This document shows, piece by piece, positions 32,085 to 44,650 of a stretch of DNA of 64,000 nt. The stretch is from Phoma sp. XZ068. Taxonomy: Eukaryota > Ascomycota > Dothideomycetes > Pleosporales > Didymellaceae. The stretch lies in assembly GCA_004835665.1 (NCBI GenBank), contig RBKR01000026.1, positions 868,001 through 932,000 on the forward strand, written 5' to 3'. Every line of letters begins with the position of its first letter. Position 1 is the first letter of the stretch. Below the pieces are notes generated by a model. It ran no database searches and was not told the origin of the DNA. It saw only the letters and a list, made by a program, of their open reading frames with translations. A program made the translations under genes and the position numbers.

Positions 32085-33715
32085 CGTTGGTGCGAGTAGG
32101 CTTTGTTCAGAATTGACAAAACGAAACGTTGCCTACAGTACCTGATAAGTCGCCGCCCCACAGACATCATGTAGAACAATTGAACGGACGAACCTATTTG
32201 CGAGTTGCCGCACCAGAAACGTATGATGATTGATATTGACTGTTCTTGACGAGGAGTTCCGGAAACGCAGGTGATAATGGAAAATTTTGACAACGACAAT
32301 CCAGGGTACAGCGGAGCTTAAGAGCTGCGAGACTGTGGAAAGGGAAGAAGGAAAGAAGAAGGACTGACGCGAGGAGTATTGCAAAGGGGGAGATGAGTGA
32401 CTCTGATCTGGCGGTCTGCTCGTTTGGAGGCTTCTGCATCTACCCGTGACATGACGCGTACCCCTGCAGTGAACCGTCGCTTCTCAAAACAAGGATATCA
32501 ACCATAGCTACAAGGCTGGTGCTTTTGTAAGGCCTATTCAACTGTGTGGGGGGGATGAATGCAGTGCGCTGATTTGTCATGACAAAAGTGGACCTCCCTC
32601 GAGAGCCTGCTCCCAAAAGGGTGATGCCGATGCTAATGGTGTTGTACAGATAACTCTTTTTTTTTGAATCAAGAGCATGCCTTTTGCCGGTGTGTCACTG
32701 CTATCACTCAACTGAGCTGTGATGCTGATCGTGTTGACCAAAGCGCTGCAAGTGTCTAGCCCATACTCGACCATCGCAAATGACCTGCTAAAACGCTTCT
32801 ACGATAAGGCTCGAGCGGAGCACACTGGGTTCCATTTCAACGAGACCGGTGAGCCTCTGGAATGCGTCGTTTGCGACGCTTTCGTGTTGCCAGCGAATCA
32901 TGCATTAACGAATTGCGGCGGTACATATCCATGATCCACGATAAAGAATAACCTTGTGCTGACGCTCTTCAAGACTACTGGATTTTCGAACTTTGTGCCT
33001 CCATCCTCAGCCTTGCAGACGCTATGGGAGACAGGAGCCCTTGCCCTGATCGCCTGTCATTAGTACGGTAGCTTCAGCAGCAGTGAGGGAAGCGCCTCCG
33101 TCACTGTATATCTATCACTCTCGCAGGTAGGCATTGAAAGCTCTGGCACAAAGCGAATAGACCTCGACAGTGAAGTAACCCCGGTTGGCAACGCGGTTCG
33201 ACCGGAGTTTTGATGCACCGCCCGGGACCAGGCGGTGTCGGAGTCCATCACAGAAGCGAGAATGAAGTGGGTAGAATGGTTTCAGAGACCTAGGTAAAAG
33301 CGCTCTATTCATATCTAATATAGGTCCTAGAACCCACAATCAGGTATACGCAATACATGCTCCAGTACCAGGCCTCTTATTTCCAGAATACGATTCTTCA
33401 TCCACCGCTTTAGCTCATGCCTTCTTCACCCTTGCCGCTTGTTTGTCTCCAATTCGGCCGCGCCCCTGCCCCGCAACTACACGCTTGCATCGAATACGCC
33501 GGCGCCCTGAGCTTCTGCAACTGCAGCTCAGTGCTTATATCCACCAGCAGCCTCAGCTTGTCACTTCGTCCTGGCAACGGTCGGAGAAGTGCATTTGTGC
33601 CGTTCAGTTACGCTCTCAGTACATGCATGGGTATGCATGTCACGTAGTCAAAGGTAGGAATTTTCTTCCTGCAGCCACAGAAACGCTTAGAGGGCGTGGG
33701 GTTCGACTTTGGAGG
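32085..33715. other. Intergenic, nothing assigned
   Basis: Short frames only. The promoter of the coiled-coil gene is expected just above 32084. Confidence 0.3.
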
Positions 33716-33976
33716 TTATCCGAAATTTGTGCTTGGTGTAACGGGCTCGGAATGATGGTATACAAAGAAAGAATGCTTTCGAGGCGTACTTGAAGTAACG
33801 GGTGTCGATAACTGACGCGGTGTCGTGGGTGCGAATTGATTGCGGAATCCTGCTGGCGTTGAAGGTTTGGGTAGTGTTTGCGGTTTGGGTGAATCTGCTT
33901 GGATTACTGGTGTGGAGAGTCCTGTTCGGCGGCGGCGGAGGAGAGGTGTTCCACGACGATTGGTAGGTGTTGCCAT
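33716..33976 (-). CDS. Small basic Pro/Thr-rich protein, unknown
   Basis: 86 residues from the internal ATG at 33976 (MATPTNRRGTP); the frame is open to 34042. Very rich in T, P, R and S with TPRQL and STPRKH motifs that look like phosphorylation sites. No domain. Could be a real small nuclear protein or a chance frame in GC-rich DNA. Confidence 0.4.
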   Translation of the reverse strand: MATPTNRRGTPLLRRRRTGLSTPVIQADSPKPQTLPKPSTPAGFRNQFAPTTPRQLSTPVTSSTPRKHSFFVYHHSEPVTPSTNFG

Positions 33977-34171
33977 CAACAAGTGGGAGGAGAGGAGAGC
34001 TGCCTCCATGGCAGCCACGCTGAAAGCTGCCATGCTCGGCATCCTGGAATTGAGAAAAGTGGTAGTAAAAACAGAAGAATCAGTGGGTGGAGCTATTAGA
34101 GATGAGGAGCACGAGTGGAGTATCTTGGGTAGCAGTCTTCACCTCGGCGTGCGCAATGATGGCCAACGCTA

Positions 34172-34504
34172 CTATAAGTCCTGTCCTTTTACTGTAATGT
34201 TGCGCTTGACTCTGGTTGATAGTAGCATCACCGGCACCCTTGCCTGTCTGGGGAGTGGCAGAGTGGTGCTGTCGGCATGAAAGACAGATCGCGATGCGTC
34301 ATGGCGCGACCGTGTTGAGATATGTAAAAATCCTGCAGAAAATTGCTGTGCCTTTTCAGTGACATTGGCATGAGCCCCTCGACACACAGACATGTCGCGC
34401 AAATCTGTCAAGCCAGTCGCCCCTCGTCCTCCTGCTAGACGCTGCATAGCTCTCTCTGCGAGCGTGAGCCTTTGGGCCTGGTCCACGCGCTCGACCGGCT
34501 TTAC
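34172..34504 (-). CDS. Exon-like frame, unknown protein
   Basis: Begins at a good acceptor (CCTAACCTGCTAG, ending 34505) and runs KPVERVDQAQRLTLAERAMQ, RLAGGRGATGLTDLRDMSV. The first 60 residues look like a real helical protein; the rest is less convincing and may be past a splice site. The upstream exon was not found. Confidence 0.35.
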   Translation of the reverse strand, partial: VKPVERVDQAQRLTLAERAMQRLAGGRGATGLTDLRDMSVCRGAHANVTEKAQQFSAGFLHISTRSRHDASRSVFHADSTTLPLPRQARVPVMLLSTRVKRNITVKGQDL

Positions 34505-34588
34505 CTAGCAGGTTAGGGCCCGATGAGGGTGATCATGAGAGGGAGCCATCAGATTGGGCATGCCGATGGTTGTGAAGCGAGCACATCT

Positions 34589-34950
34589 TCACAGCATGCA
34601 CCGGAGGGCCATAATTGGTTCTCCACGAGCAAAGACTGTGTATTTATAATCAGTAAAGCTGATGTAGCCTCGATATAATGAACCTTGTTTTGTGGTTGCC
34701 TTTTCATTCTTCGCCAAATTGTTCAGCACATGATGGGGCCCATGATATGGTACATCAGTCAGCGCAATGTCAGGCGAGGTCTGCGAAAGAGTGGTTATCA
34801 ATTTGGCATCGCCCAGCAACATACTTACCTTTTGCTTTCCTTTGATGCTCGAAATATTTTCTCGGAATTCACACTTGAATATACGGCCAATGCAATTGTT
34901 GCATCGTCTTTGTCACGCTATCAAGTTGGGCGGGTTCAAAGATCTTGGCC
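34589..34950 (-). CDS. Possible two-exon gene fragment, unknown protein
   Basis: A clean 48-bp intron (34781-34828, GTAAGT...TTCGCAG) joins a frame ending FRENISSIKGKQK to TSPDIALTDVPYHGPHHVLN and then RGYISFTDYKYTVFARGEPI. The intron quality is the main support. The 5' end is lost in a stop near 34950. No family recognised; could be a decayed gene. Confidence 0.35.
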
Positions 34951-37900
34951 GATCTGGCTGACGCGCTTGTCCAGGGGATTACTAAGATGTGTACGAGAAT
35001 CATGCGGTACATGACAATGAAGGAGGGTGAGCTGAAGGTTACTTTGTCATAAGTGTGATTTTGCAGGTAATCCTATTGGCGTCGGTTGCGATGGAGTTTG
35101 CGAGATCGATATCCTGCGAGAGAAACTTATCGCTGCCGAGTTCAGAGGTCACAGGCACGCTAAACACTTTGCAGTGACAACTAGCGTCCAGAGCCGTTAT
35201 CCAGGTATGGGGTACAACCCCCCAGACGGCCACGGTGAGCCTACGATATCGTTGTCGTGGCTCGTTGCGACCACGAAGATGTGGGCATATATAAGACATA
35301 GCGCGTCCGATACAGCGGCCCAAGAGGTTGGCGTGAAAGCTGTGCGGGTGAAAAGCAGCGACGTGTAGTATCGATCATGGCTTTCGAGTCAGTGGGTGAT
35401 CAATAACGTGACCATAAGGTCACCTGGCGTGGATCATTCTCAATGGGGTGAAATTGGTGAGGTTGGCTCCGAGTTGTCATAGTGCTTCAAAGCAGTGGTA
35501 CCCTCAGCTGCGAGCCAGCATTGGTCAAAACAGACTGTATCTCGCTAGCTGTCGAGCTTTTGAAGCACGACGTTATAATTGCTAGCCTCATTCCCGCTGC
35601 ACCACGAACACAACAACACACCACACTTCATGCACCTTACCAGGCCTGGATCTTGTAAGCACTGAAGTTGTTTCTCTTAGAGCTAGGCGCGTCGACCAGG
35701 TCCGTGACGAAATGCTTGTCCCTGGTCGCTGGGGTAGCACAGTCCCTGCAGTGCAGCCACTTTGGCCTACCATCCACTGCAGGCCCCCACCCAGTTTGCC
35801 AGCCTAACAAACCCTCCTTGCAGTACCCCAGACCCCTGACAAATACGTTGTGCGACCTCAGCCGCCGCAATTCTCATTGCCTGAACCGTCAAATCTGCGG
35901 GCACAGCAGCCTATTATGCCACGCACACTGCGAGGTGATGCATCTACCCATTAGCAATGCAAGCCATGAAGTGATAGATACATTGTAGTAACACCTTGAG
36001 CAGTAGCGGCGGAACGTAATTATTTTTCCTCAGCGCGGCGACTGCACCGTACGATGCCGTACTGAAGTTAGACCAATCTCGAGTAAGAGATGGAATCTAA
36101 GTTCATGCAAGACTGCTGTCGCAACAAGAGCCGGGGAGTGAGCGCTTACCATTCAGTAAACTATACAGGATACTGATATCAAAATCTGAGCGCATGCTTG
36201 TGAGCTACCAAACTAAAAGGAATGAAAAGGAGCCACAAGGAGGCAGATGCACGACACATAGAATGTATCTCCTGATTGAGCTGTGCACTCCGCAGAAACT
36301 TCTTTTCATGTACCGAGATTCTGGTATCTATTCTCATCAGTCGATATTGCACCTGATTTTTCTCGATCTGGAATGATATTGGACCGTGGAGGCTACTGGA
36401 CGAGGGTATCTAATTGATTTATCCAATATAGTGATCTAGATCGTGCGTTTGCGATTCTAGATATCCCCCGCATTTTGATGGGTTGGTGAGCATTGCAGGT
36501 TAAACCTTGAGACCCAGTTTAATTGCAATGTCGCTCGCTTCATGTTGCGTGATCTGCATCAATGCATCTACTCTGTCTGCCCCGTCCGTTTTATGAAGTC
36601 AAGATCCGAGCATCATATCCTTTGCTCCACCTGGTTCAACTACACGATGTAGTGCTATCTTATCTACCTTAGCAACAAGCCCTCCATTTTCTGTTCCTCA
36701 TTCCGCTTCATCATTTCTGTCCCTTTTTCCTGCTATTTCAACTAAGCTCTTAGTCTTCAAGCAAACTGTGTTCACCACATCGCAAGTCGAATTCTCCTTG
36801 ATCAAATAAACCGACAGTGTATCTCTCGATTAGTCCATGTGTTTGACCCGTTGTAATGCTTACTACATAGTTCGTCTGGGAGACTACCAATGCTGAGTGG
36901 TCAAGACTGAAATTCAGCGCAAGTAGTGAATGCACTGGTTAGAAACGATGCGTTGTTCAACAACCAGATGGGTGCGTCTCGTGCTTGACCCAGTTCGAGA
37001 CGCATGCAGTTATATTGAAGAGTGTCCACAAATGGAAACAGAGCAGCCCTATTGCGTGGTTGAATTAGATGTTGGTGAAGATGGTCGTTACTGAACAGAA
37101 CAATATTTGGCAAAGGTTGCGCTTCCTGCATAACGGGAGTGCCTTATGACGGAAGAATTCCTTGCTAGTGGAGGAAAATCATCAAAACCGCTATTGGGAC
37201 GAATTTTTTTGGTGCTATGAAGTTTATGGGGTGCATGTTGAGAATGCTAGGCCATCATGTCAGGGTTCCACGCGGAAAGTCCGACATGTGCATCTCAATC
37301 ATCCAAGCTCAGAAACTGATACTACCATAAACGTTGGCCGCATGTAGCTTCTACGGTACAATCCAACACATGCCACATCCTGTGTCGCTGCCAGAATGCC
37401 TTTCTATTGCAATATCCATGCCCCACACCAAACAGCAGTCGAACTTACTCTGGACCTTGAGATGACGCTTGGTAGTCATGTTAAGGCCGCCCGGGTGGAA
37501 GCTCAGGCGCAGGAAGATTCTGCGGTGGCTCGTCTCGGAAAGTATTGCTGCCGCCAGGACTATCCTCGAGGTTATACCTCTTAACTGGCCCTAACTCGAC
37601 GTCTGCCTCCCCAACGGTTGTAACTCTTTCACTTAATAGCATAACAGCCTTCTTAGCACGAAGGGGAGTTAATAACGACATGCAATCACTTCGTCCAGGT
37701 ATAGATGCCTGTAATGACAGGTGGCTCCTTCAGACAACTGATTTGAGTCTTGGGTGCAAAGCCCTCAGCTTCAAAATATGTACGTCCTGATCATGTATCA
37801 AGTCTCAAGGAGTACAGTAGCTAGAACTGTATAGAATAAGTGCATGAGTAAGTGATCATGGGCTACGCCTACTCTTGTGCAGGTGCAGACACAATCGAGC

Positions 37901-39568
37901 CATGACTAGCAGTTAGTAACAAGTGATCAGCCCTGTGCACCACAGCCATAACACAACACGGTCTCATTTCAAGTCATGTATTATTGTGCATATAGGCTTG
38001 TCACTCTATCAGTAACTACTTTCCAGGTAGTGACTACCCACTGTCAAGCCTGCCGCCAATGACGACACGCCGATATGCAACCGCCATTCGTCGACACTAG
38101 GCCAATGAAGCGGACAAGATTGTACGGTTTGCAGTGGTATTGTTAGTAAGCCGCAGCAGGAAAAATGCTACTGCAATGGTCCAGTTGGCGTGTGCATCTT
38201 TTTGTTGCTGTAACGTAGGAGAAATTGGGAATTGACCAGGTTTGAAGGGCGACCCTCCGCTAGTAAACCAACACCTGTGAGCACATGCTCGGCCACCATT
38301 AGACGATCAAATGTGAATATGAACCTTCTATGGCGTGGAAGGCATGAGCTTGTAGTAGCTTTGTGCGCTTTGTCGTGGTCCGGGGCGAGCACATAGATCA
38401 ACCGTGGGATGCCCAGCGATCAAGACATCTTCACTAAGGTGCGCAACTTCATACCATATCCCATGCAACTTTAGCTGCGTGCTGAGAAAGCAAATGTCAC
38501 ATATTACCCCAGATTGCTTTACGTATGCGATTTTCGGCGCAGTAGCAGTATGAGGCGTCTTGTTCATTCGCCCGTTTCAACCGTCCCTCATCAGCATTAC
38601 CGGAAAGGGCCTTGCGTAAGCGGGATCACTAACGCGAGCCAAGCCATCCCGCCACACAGGTTGGTAGAGGCTCCATCGCGGACCCTTGTGGAAAGAGAAA
38701 GAATATTTACTAAAACCTCGTTTATCAGATTGCACGTGTTGTGAAGGCGGAAATGTCGGGTTTGGGAAGCATGGTATCCGAAAATGTGAACCCCAGGGAG
38801 TTGGCGCAATACCAAGACTTGGTATCGGCGACGAACGCAACTGGAATGTGCGGTGAGCCTGTGCTGATGACCGGCTGGTTATGATCTGCGGAATACGTTG
38901 GTTGGTGCTGTGGATGCGGGCTGCGGGTGCTTGCCGCGGGTACGTGCTGCAGGTACGAATTGGACAAAGAGTTAAGCAGAAGGCTGATGAAGGGCGCTAC
39001 TGGTGGGGGAAGTTGCCTGCAGGCCCAGCCACCACACCTTGCGAGCTCTGAACACCAGACGAGAGGTCACGTATCAGCGTCACAGGCCATCGCACGCCCT
39101 TCTCCGACTGAGTCATTAGCGGCTGCTCCCACAGCGTCAAGAAGACTATGCTATTCCTATCAATCTCTAAGATGATGTTTCGTAATATCTCCACAGCTGT
39201 GCACTAGAGGCATCACAGCAAACGAAGGAAATGAGGCACAATCCAAAACTGCATGTACGGATCTCCGCTGGAAACTAAGCCCCTGCCATATCCCTCCGAT
39301 GTGGTATCCAGGGTATAAGGTCACACACGGGCTTAGTAGATTTGTTCATTCGAGACCCACTTATCTTTTTAACTACCTTGAGATTCAGGTCATCTACGAG
39401 GCTCGCTCTTCCAATTACTATCTTAATCTTTCCCACTGGCTCAACAAGATGATGTTCTCGCGCCATGTGCGTGGCGACAATGTCTCCATCGGCCAAGCAC
39501 AAAGTCTATCCACTCTACCGCCGAAAGACGAAGCAACGACGAAGCGCTGGCGGCTATTTGAGAGCACA
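34951..39568. other. Long gene-poor tract
   Basis: No gene can be supported. The best fragments are a minus frame at 35039-35215 (ALDASCHCKVFSVPVTSELG...) and a minus frame at 37481-37681 (RVTTVGEADVELGPVKRYNL), both too short and isolated to call. Confidence 0.35.
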
Positions 39569-40726
39569 ATGGCAGATTCAAGTCCTAAGAAGGTTTGTAT
39601 GTCAACACAAACTTCTTCACCAGGTACTAATCCCCAATCTATATGGACCTTTCCCACTAACTAGGACAGTACCGGAGCTCCAGGGTGCTGAAGATTCGAG
39701 AGAACCCAGGAGACGGTATCTGACCTTGGAAGAGATGTGCTCAGTCACTCCAATTGTCAGTACACAATGTCATATCCTGCCTCCGTGTTTGCAGAAGATC
39801 ACGTCAGGAAACCCGTCAACTGGCACGACATGCAAGCAGGATAATATTCATACCCAGGGAATCCACGGGATCATGTCGTTGGAACAGGCGATTGGGACTA
39901 AAGAGGAGAACAGGCCGCCTTTGACTTGGAGTTTGGTTGGTCCGCATCTTCAAAAGCCTACAGCATACCCAGATGAGGCCGAGGCGCGTTCAACTCCGAG
40001 TTCTAGTGCGAAGTTCCTGATCGCAATGTCACTTGCCACGACGCTAACTTAAACGTTGTAGGCTTTACGCCTATCCTCTCTGGACCGTCCACCTTCGGGA
40101 ACCAGCAGTCCTTGCCGGCTCCGAGCCGCGATACACCAACCTCTTTATCTACAGCTTATTCCAGGATTGAGCGGCGCTCACCGTCAACCCAACTTCGACA
40201 TACACCTTCTAGTATTCGTATACACCCCCGCCTCCAACAGGCACGACCCGGCTCCTACACCTGGAGGCTCCTCTTCGAGAGTCCTCTCCCGAGCGGTGCG
40301 GCCAGTACCCACCAGTATACACACTGGGATACAACCTACCACATCGGCGACATAGCCGCCGTCCAAACCGACGATGGCCAGTTTCATGACCTCATGATTG
40401 TGCGTTTATACCAGGAGGACCAGGATCCCGCCTTTGGACAGGCCACTGTCATTGGTGCCTGGCTTTACAGACACACCGATATTGAGATGAACTATCGCGT
40501 CCCATTCTTTGAGGATAAGATCTTGTCGACCGCTGTGGTTGCATTCGATATCAGCCATCTGCTTTACCGCAGAGCCTCGGTGCGCAAAACGAGCTACTCA
40601 CAGCGTCCGGCTCACTTGAGATCGGTGAGGATCCTGGACCTGAGTACGGAGAACAATGAGATTCGCAGTTCGTGCCGTCCGTCGTGCGTGCTGGTGCAGG
40701 CGTACAATGGCCGTCTTGAGGAGTGA
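39569..40726 (+). CDS. BAH-like domain protein, three exons
   Basis: Exons 39569-39623, 39670-39987 and 40062-40726 give 345 residues in one phase. Intron 1 (46 bp) ends ACTAACTAGGACAG; intron 2 (74 bp) has a GCTAAC branch site and TTGTAG acceptor. The C-terminal half reads like a bromo-adjacent-homology domain: YHIGDIAAVQTDDGQFHDLM, IVRLYQEDQDPAFGQATVIG, AWLYRHTDIEM, then ILSTAVVAFDISHLLYRRASV, equivalent to the LSNHxDxIPxxxIxGKC strand pair. BAH domains bind nucleosomes or modified histones, so a chromatin role is likely if the match holds. The N-terminus is disordered. Exons upstream of 39569 cannot be excluded. Confidence 0.6.
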
Positions 40727-41612
40727 GCATCAACGGGTATGGATGGGCATCGAGACGGGGTTGAAGGCACGTTTTGTTGCATAGATAGGGTACTGGACGT
40801 TTCAACCACCGTTTGTATGTTATGATGAACATTTTATACATGAGAGAAACATATTATGCATAGCTTGGAGGCTGGAATTGGTTTGGGCGTTGAGGGTACA
40901 CACGTAGACATTATCATAGGCAATACAGTTGGTATCGATAGTTTGGACTACAGTGTCTGTTCTTGAGCATCGAGCTTCTTTTCCCTTCGCAATCGATTAC
41001 TTGTACAGGATTTGGAAGGCAAGGGCACGAAAACCCAAATTCCATTCGTCATTGGGTACTGAAGGAGGTAATCGGTCGTTTTCTGCGATCGGCAAAGTGT
41101 GGTCGGCAGTCAAAGGTGTCCCATGAGCCCGGACACGTGCATCATGGCTTCATTTTCCCAGCATTCATGAAAAACGAACGTGGTGGTCTGTGATGCAGTG
41201 TTACCAGTGTCGCTGACTGTGTTTCCAATTGTAGCGCTTGAGATTGTAATCACACTTCAATGTATTCAGTCTGCCTTCATCCAACCCTGTATTGTACATC
41301 CTTGTCCAATCCCCCTCCCGTGTCCTTTGCAATCCAACTTAACCCCAAGGTGCCTTTCGCCTATAACTCTGCCGAAATAATGCTCCGCCCCTTGTTGACT
41401 TTGTTCTCCATGCCACCAGCAGATGCAATCTCTATCTAATCTTCAGGACAACTGGTACCGATCGTCCGAAGCTCCCTTGGATCCCTATAATACTGTTAGT
41501 TCCAGTTAAACAGAAGTATGGCTGTACCTACTCCCACATTTCCGAAGGGCTAACATGGAGGAAACAATTTACCTTGAACAAAGTTCCCAAGGCACTGGTT
41601 GACCTCCTCCAG
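40727..41612. other. Intergenic between convergent genes
   Basis: Contains the 3' flanks of two genes that end towards each other. No ORF of note. Confidence 0.35.
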
Positions 41613-42443
41613 TCACCTTCCCGCCATTGTACCGACGAACCTGAAGAAAGTGTAGGTATGCTGCGCATCGGGGAATATATCCATCAACAGCATTGCAAGG
41701 GCACAAATGATGTCAAAGGCGAGTCGGTTAAGCGCACCAACGACGTTGAGGACGAAACAGATGATCGAGACACCGCAGTGGAAGAAGAATCGAGACAATG
41801 CGATGATGAAGTCGATAACGGTAGTCATCATCCAGAATATGGTGGCGACGAGCATGTCGATGGGATTGACAGGCTCAGATGGGAGAATGGCAATTGCGGT
41901 GGCACTGGTGTAGACGACATTCTCTGATTCGACGGTGTTGCTGATATATACGGGAAACGCTTCCTGGTTACTATGGATTTGAGGGTGAACAGAGACGGCA
42001 GAAGCGCAGGCGTTTGGGCAGACATCGAAGGACTTGTGGCTGGCGGTGATGGAACAAGGCATTGACATGGCTAGCTGCAGTATCAACCCCAATGTGGCGA
42101 TCACGATCAGCATAAGGAAGATGGTGTGCCAGGGAGTCCTAAAGTGGACATGCTCGGGGACAGTAATCTCGGATTCGTCCACAGTGGCACCAATGACGGT
42201 GAAGTTGTCAGAGTCGTCGTCGCTGGCACTACTGTCACACTGATACACTGGAAAGTCTTAGCATTGCGTTTCGGTCAGGCAGGGGTTCATACACTCTGCA
42301 GAGATGTCGATAGCCTCACAGTGCTCATGTTCGCAGCAACGCGTCATGCGAGACCGGTGCCAAGCGGGTGCATGGCAATGAGTACCATCCTCGAGAAGGG
42401 CATAGCATGCGGAGCTGGTCGTTCCAGAATGGTCATGAGTCAT
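41613..42443 (-). CDS. Multi-pass membrane protein with Cys-rich N-terminus, two exons
   Basis: Exon 1 42293-42443 and exon 2 41613-42247, with a 45-bp intron (42248-42292, GTATGA...TTCCAG), give 261 residues. The long frame alone begins at a GTG, so the upstream exon is needed; it supplies ATG and a Cys/His-rich segment (CYALLEDGTHCHAPAWHRSR, RCCEHEHCEA). After an acidic stretch come hydrophobic segments: IFLMLIVIATLGLILQLAM, MLVATIFWMMTTVIDFIIAL and VSIICFVLNVVGAL...DIICALAMLLMDIF. A zinc-binding head on a membrane anchor is a reasonable guess. No family recognised. An ATG at 42491 is an alternative start. Confidence 0.55.
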
Positions 42444-44176
42444 TGCGGCTGATCGAATAGGCAGTATCAAACACATTGAGTGTGTTGGCATGATACGAGT
42501 GAGGAGATGAAAGCTACTGGAAGATAGCAGCGCAATAGATTGTAGGAGAAGTTGAGGATGCTGAGCAAAGTTTTGGGAATGAAGTCTTTTAAACTGCGAA
42601 ACTCTACTCATTTACCCTCTTGAACTCCTCCCCTGTGTCATTCGCTGCATCAATCATATGATGTGGATACCGGTTCTAGCGCTAGTCGCTACTGCTTGTG
42701 GACACGAAGTAACATTGACTCCCTGCCGTTCGTCAGCTCATTCGATATGGGCACAGCCGACGTCATGTGCTTGAATGCAAAAGGACTTTCGCATTCTGTT
42801 TTACACGGACCCACCCACAAATCATGGAAAATACTTGACCCGTCAATATATGCAGCACAATATGAGCATTAAACACCGAAGCATTCATAACAGCTGGAGC
42901 CTTTAGCACTAAAGTCGTATGGATCCAATAAAGCACTGAAAACACGTTTAGTTCAACGCGCTGATACTAGGTCGAAGCGTTTTCTCTTCGCCGTTCTGTG
43001 GGTGTTTTCGCAGCTAATCTTGATCTGCAAGCCATCTGAATCGTAACAATGCGTTTCGCATCACGCTCATGTAGGAATAGGGACACAACAGATTCAAGGA
43101 GGCTCCTGTCTTTCCTTGGCTACCTGTAATGACCAAATTTCCCCTGTTTTCATTGCGCCGAGACTCTACGACGGTTTGCTTCACTACCGGGGAGGCTTTG
43201 CATAAGCCCCCCGCCTTCGCCATGGGCTGCCTAACCTGTCTTTGGCACTGATGTCTCTGGATGGTCCCTTGGTGGAATTGCGAATTCAACTCGAACGTTA
43301 ATGGTTTTGAACAGTTTCGATTCGGTTTGGCGAAGGTAATCAAATCAAGTGTCTAGACCTACCTTATCGGCCGCGCAGTGTATTTTTGATGGCTTGCGTC
43401 ATTTCGCACAGTCTTTGAAACATAGAGGGACCGTTTTGAAGTGCGACATGAGTGAGATGATCATAATACGCAATTTTTCTATCCAAGAAATTGTGCACCG
43501 CGCAACGCCTCCGTCCAACACCGTAAGGGTCGAACCCACAGTGCCAGCGGTTGAATATCCGCAGGAGAGTCCATCTTCCTTTTTCTGAATAGTCTGATGC
43601 ACAGAACGGTCATGGCACTTCAAGGTGGTCGAAGTAAGTATTTGAAAGTGTCAAAACAGATGATAGTTGGTACCTGCACGTCAGGATGAGTGTGGTTTCC
43701 ACTGCCCAACGTACCTACCTCACCCTGTCCGGACCAAGTCAACGCGTGCGTATCGTGCAGTGTCACCAATAGTTGTGTCAAATCGCTCGCTGCATGAGAA
43801 GAAGAGAAGATTCTGGATGAGGACAACATACATACGCACATCTTCGCACCGTGACAGGCTGCGTTCGGGGAATACATTGATATACTGCACACCTCACCGC
43901 CATGTCAACTCTAATGTAGATACCCCAATCGACTCTCCAATCTCGTAAACCTCTTTGCTTTGACGTGCCTTAACCAAGTGCTTTCATATTCAAGACCGAA
44001 CTCAGTCATCAGTGATCCCAATGGCCTACACCCCATGCCACACCTCTAGACATAAGGCCTTGCGGTATCGAACGAACCAGTATTCCATTTGAAAGGGAAC
44101 ACGTCCAAAGCTAATCAAATGCGGAACAACGAGCGAAGATCGCGGCAAGCCGACTTCCTCGTCAACGCTGGAGCGT
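42444..44176. other. Intergenic, nothing assigned
   Basis: Short frames at 43014-43343, 43349-43623 and 43620-43948 overlap on both strands and show no protein-like bias. Confidence 0.3.
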
Positions 44177-44650
44177 CTACGCTGATTGCCGACCCATTCG
44201 AGGTGCGAATCTTCTTGCACTACCCGTCATCACCATTAGCCTCAGTCTGGTAGCGGAGGGAACTGAGCTTACGGAGCTTATCTCTGCCGACGACAAGTCG
44301 CGCTTGAGTGTCCCTGCATGACGGGGCGACTCCATCTGCTCCTCCTTGATTGTCGGCAGCCGTGGGTACGTATCTAAGATGTCCAGTCTCGTCGGGTGTG
44401 TCGCAGGGTGCTCGTACACAGTCCAGTTTGCAGGCTCTGGTGGACCGAAAGAAGCTGCCAGTGCCGTCCACTTAGCCTTGGTTGGCTCTGGGATGGCACG
44501 AGACGTAGAGCTGGAGAACATTAGGCGAGGAAACGGGCCTTGCAGCTGGACCGGTGGTGGCGAAGGCGGCACTGTGAGGGTCAGACTAAGTGTGGATGTA
44601 GGACGACTTGACGTACGAGTGCGCTTCTGGGGATCGGTGACGCGAAACAT
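44177..44650 (-). CDS. Hypothetical protein with Ser/Pro-rich N-terminus
   Basis: 157 residues, ATG start, no intron seen. N-terminal 50 residues are Thr/Ser/Pro-rich; the middle has KAKWTALAASFGPPEPANWT and THPTRLDILDTYPRLPTIKE, which look like conserved structured motifs. No family recognised. The opposite strand is also open here. Confidence 0.45.
   Translation of the reverse strand: MFRVTDPQKRTRTSSRPTSTLSLTLTVPPSPPPVQLQGPFPRLMFSSSTSRAIPEPTKAKWTALAASFGPPEPANWTVYEHPATHPTRLDILDTYPRLPTIKEEQMESPRHAGTLKRDLSSAEISSVSSVPSATRLRLMVMTGSARRFAPRMGRQSA

Noticed and set aside
33840..34280. 146-codon plus-strand frame
   Set aside because: Overlaps the minus-strand small protein at 33716-33976 and has no recognisable content.
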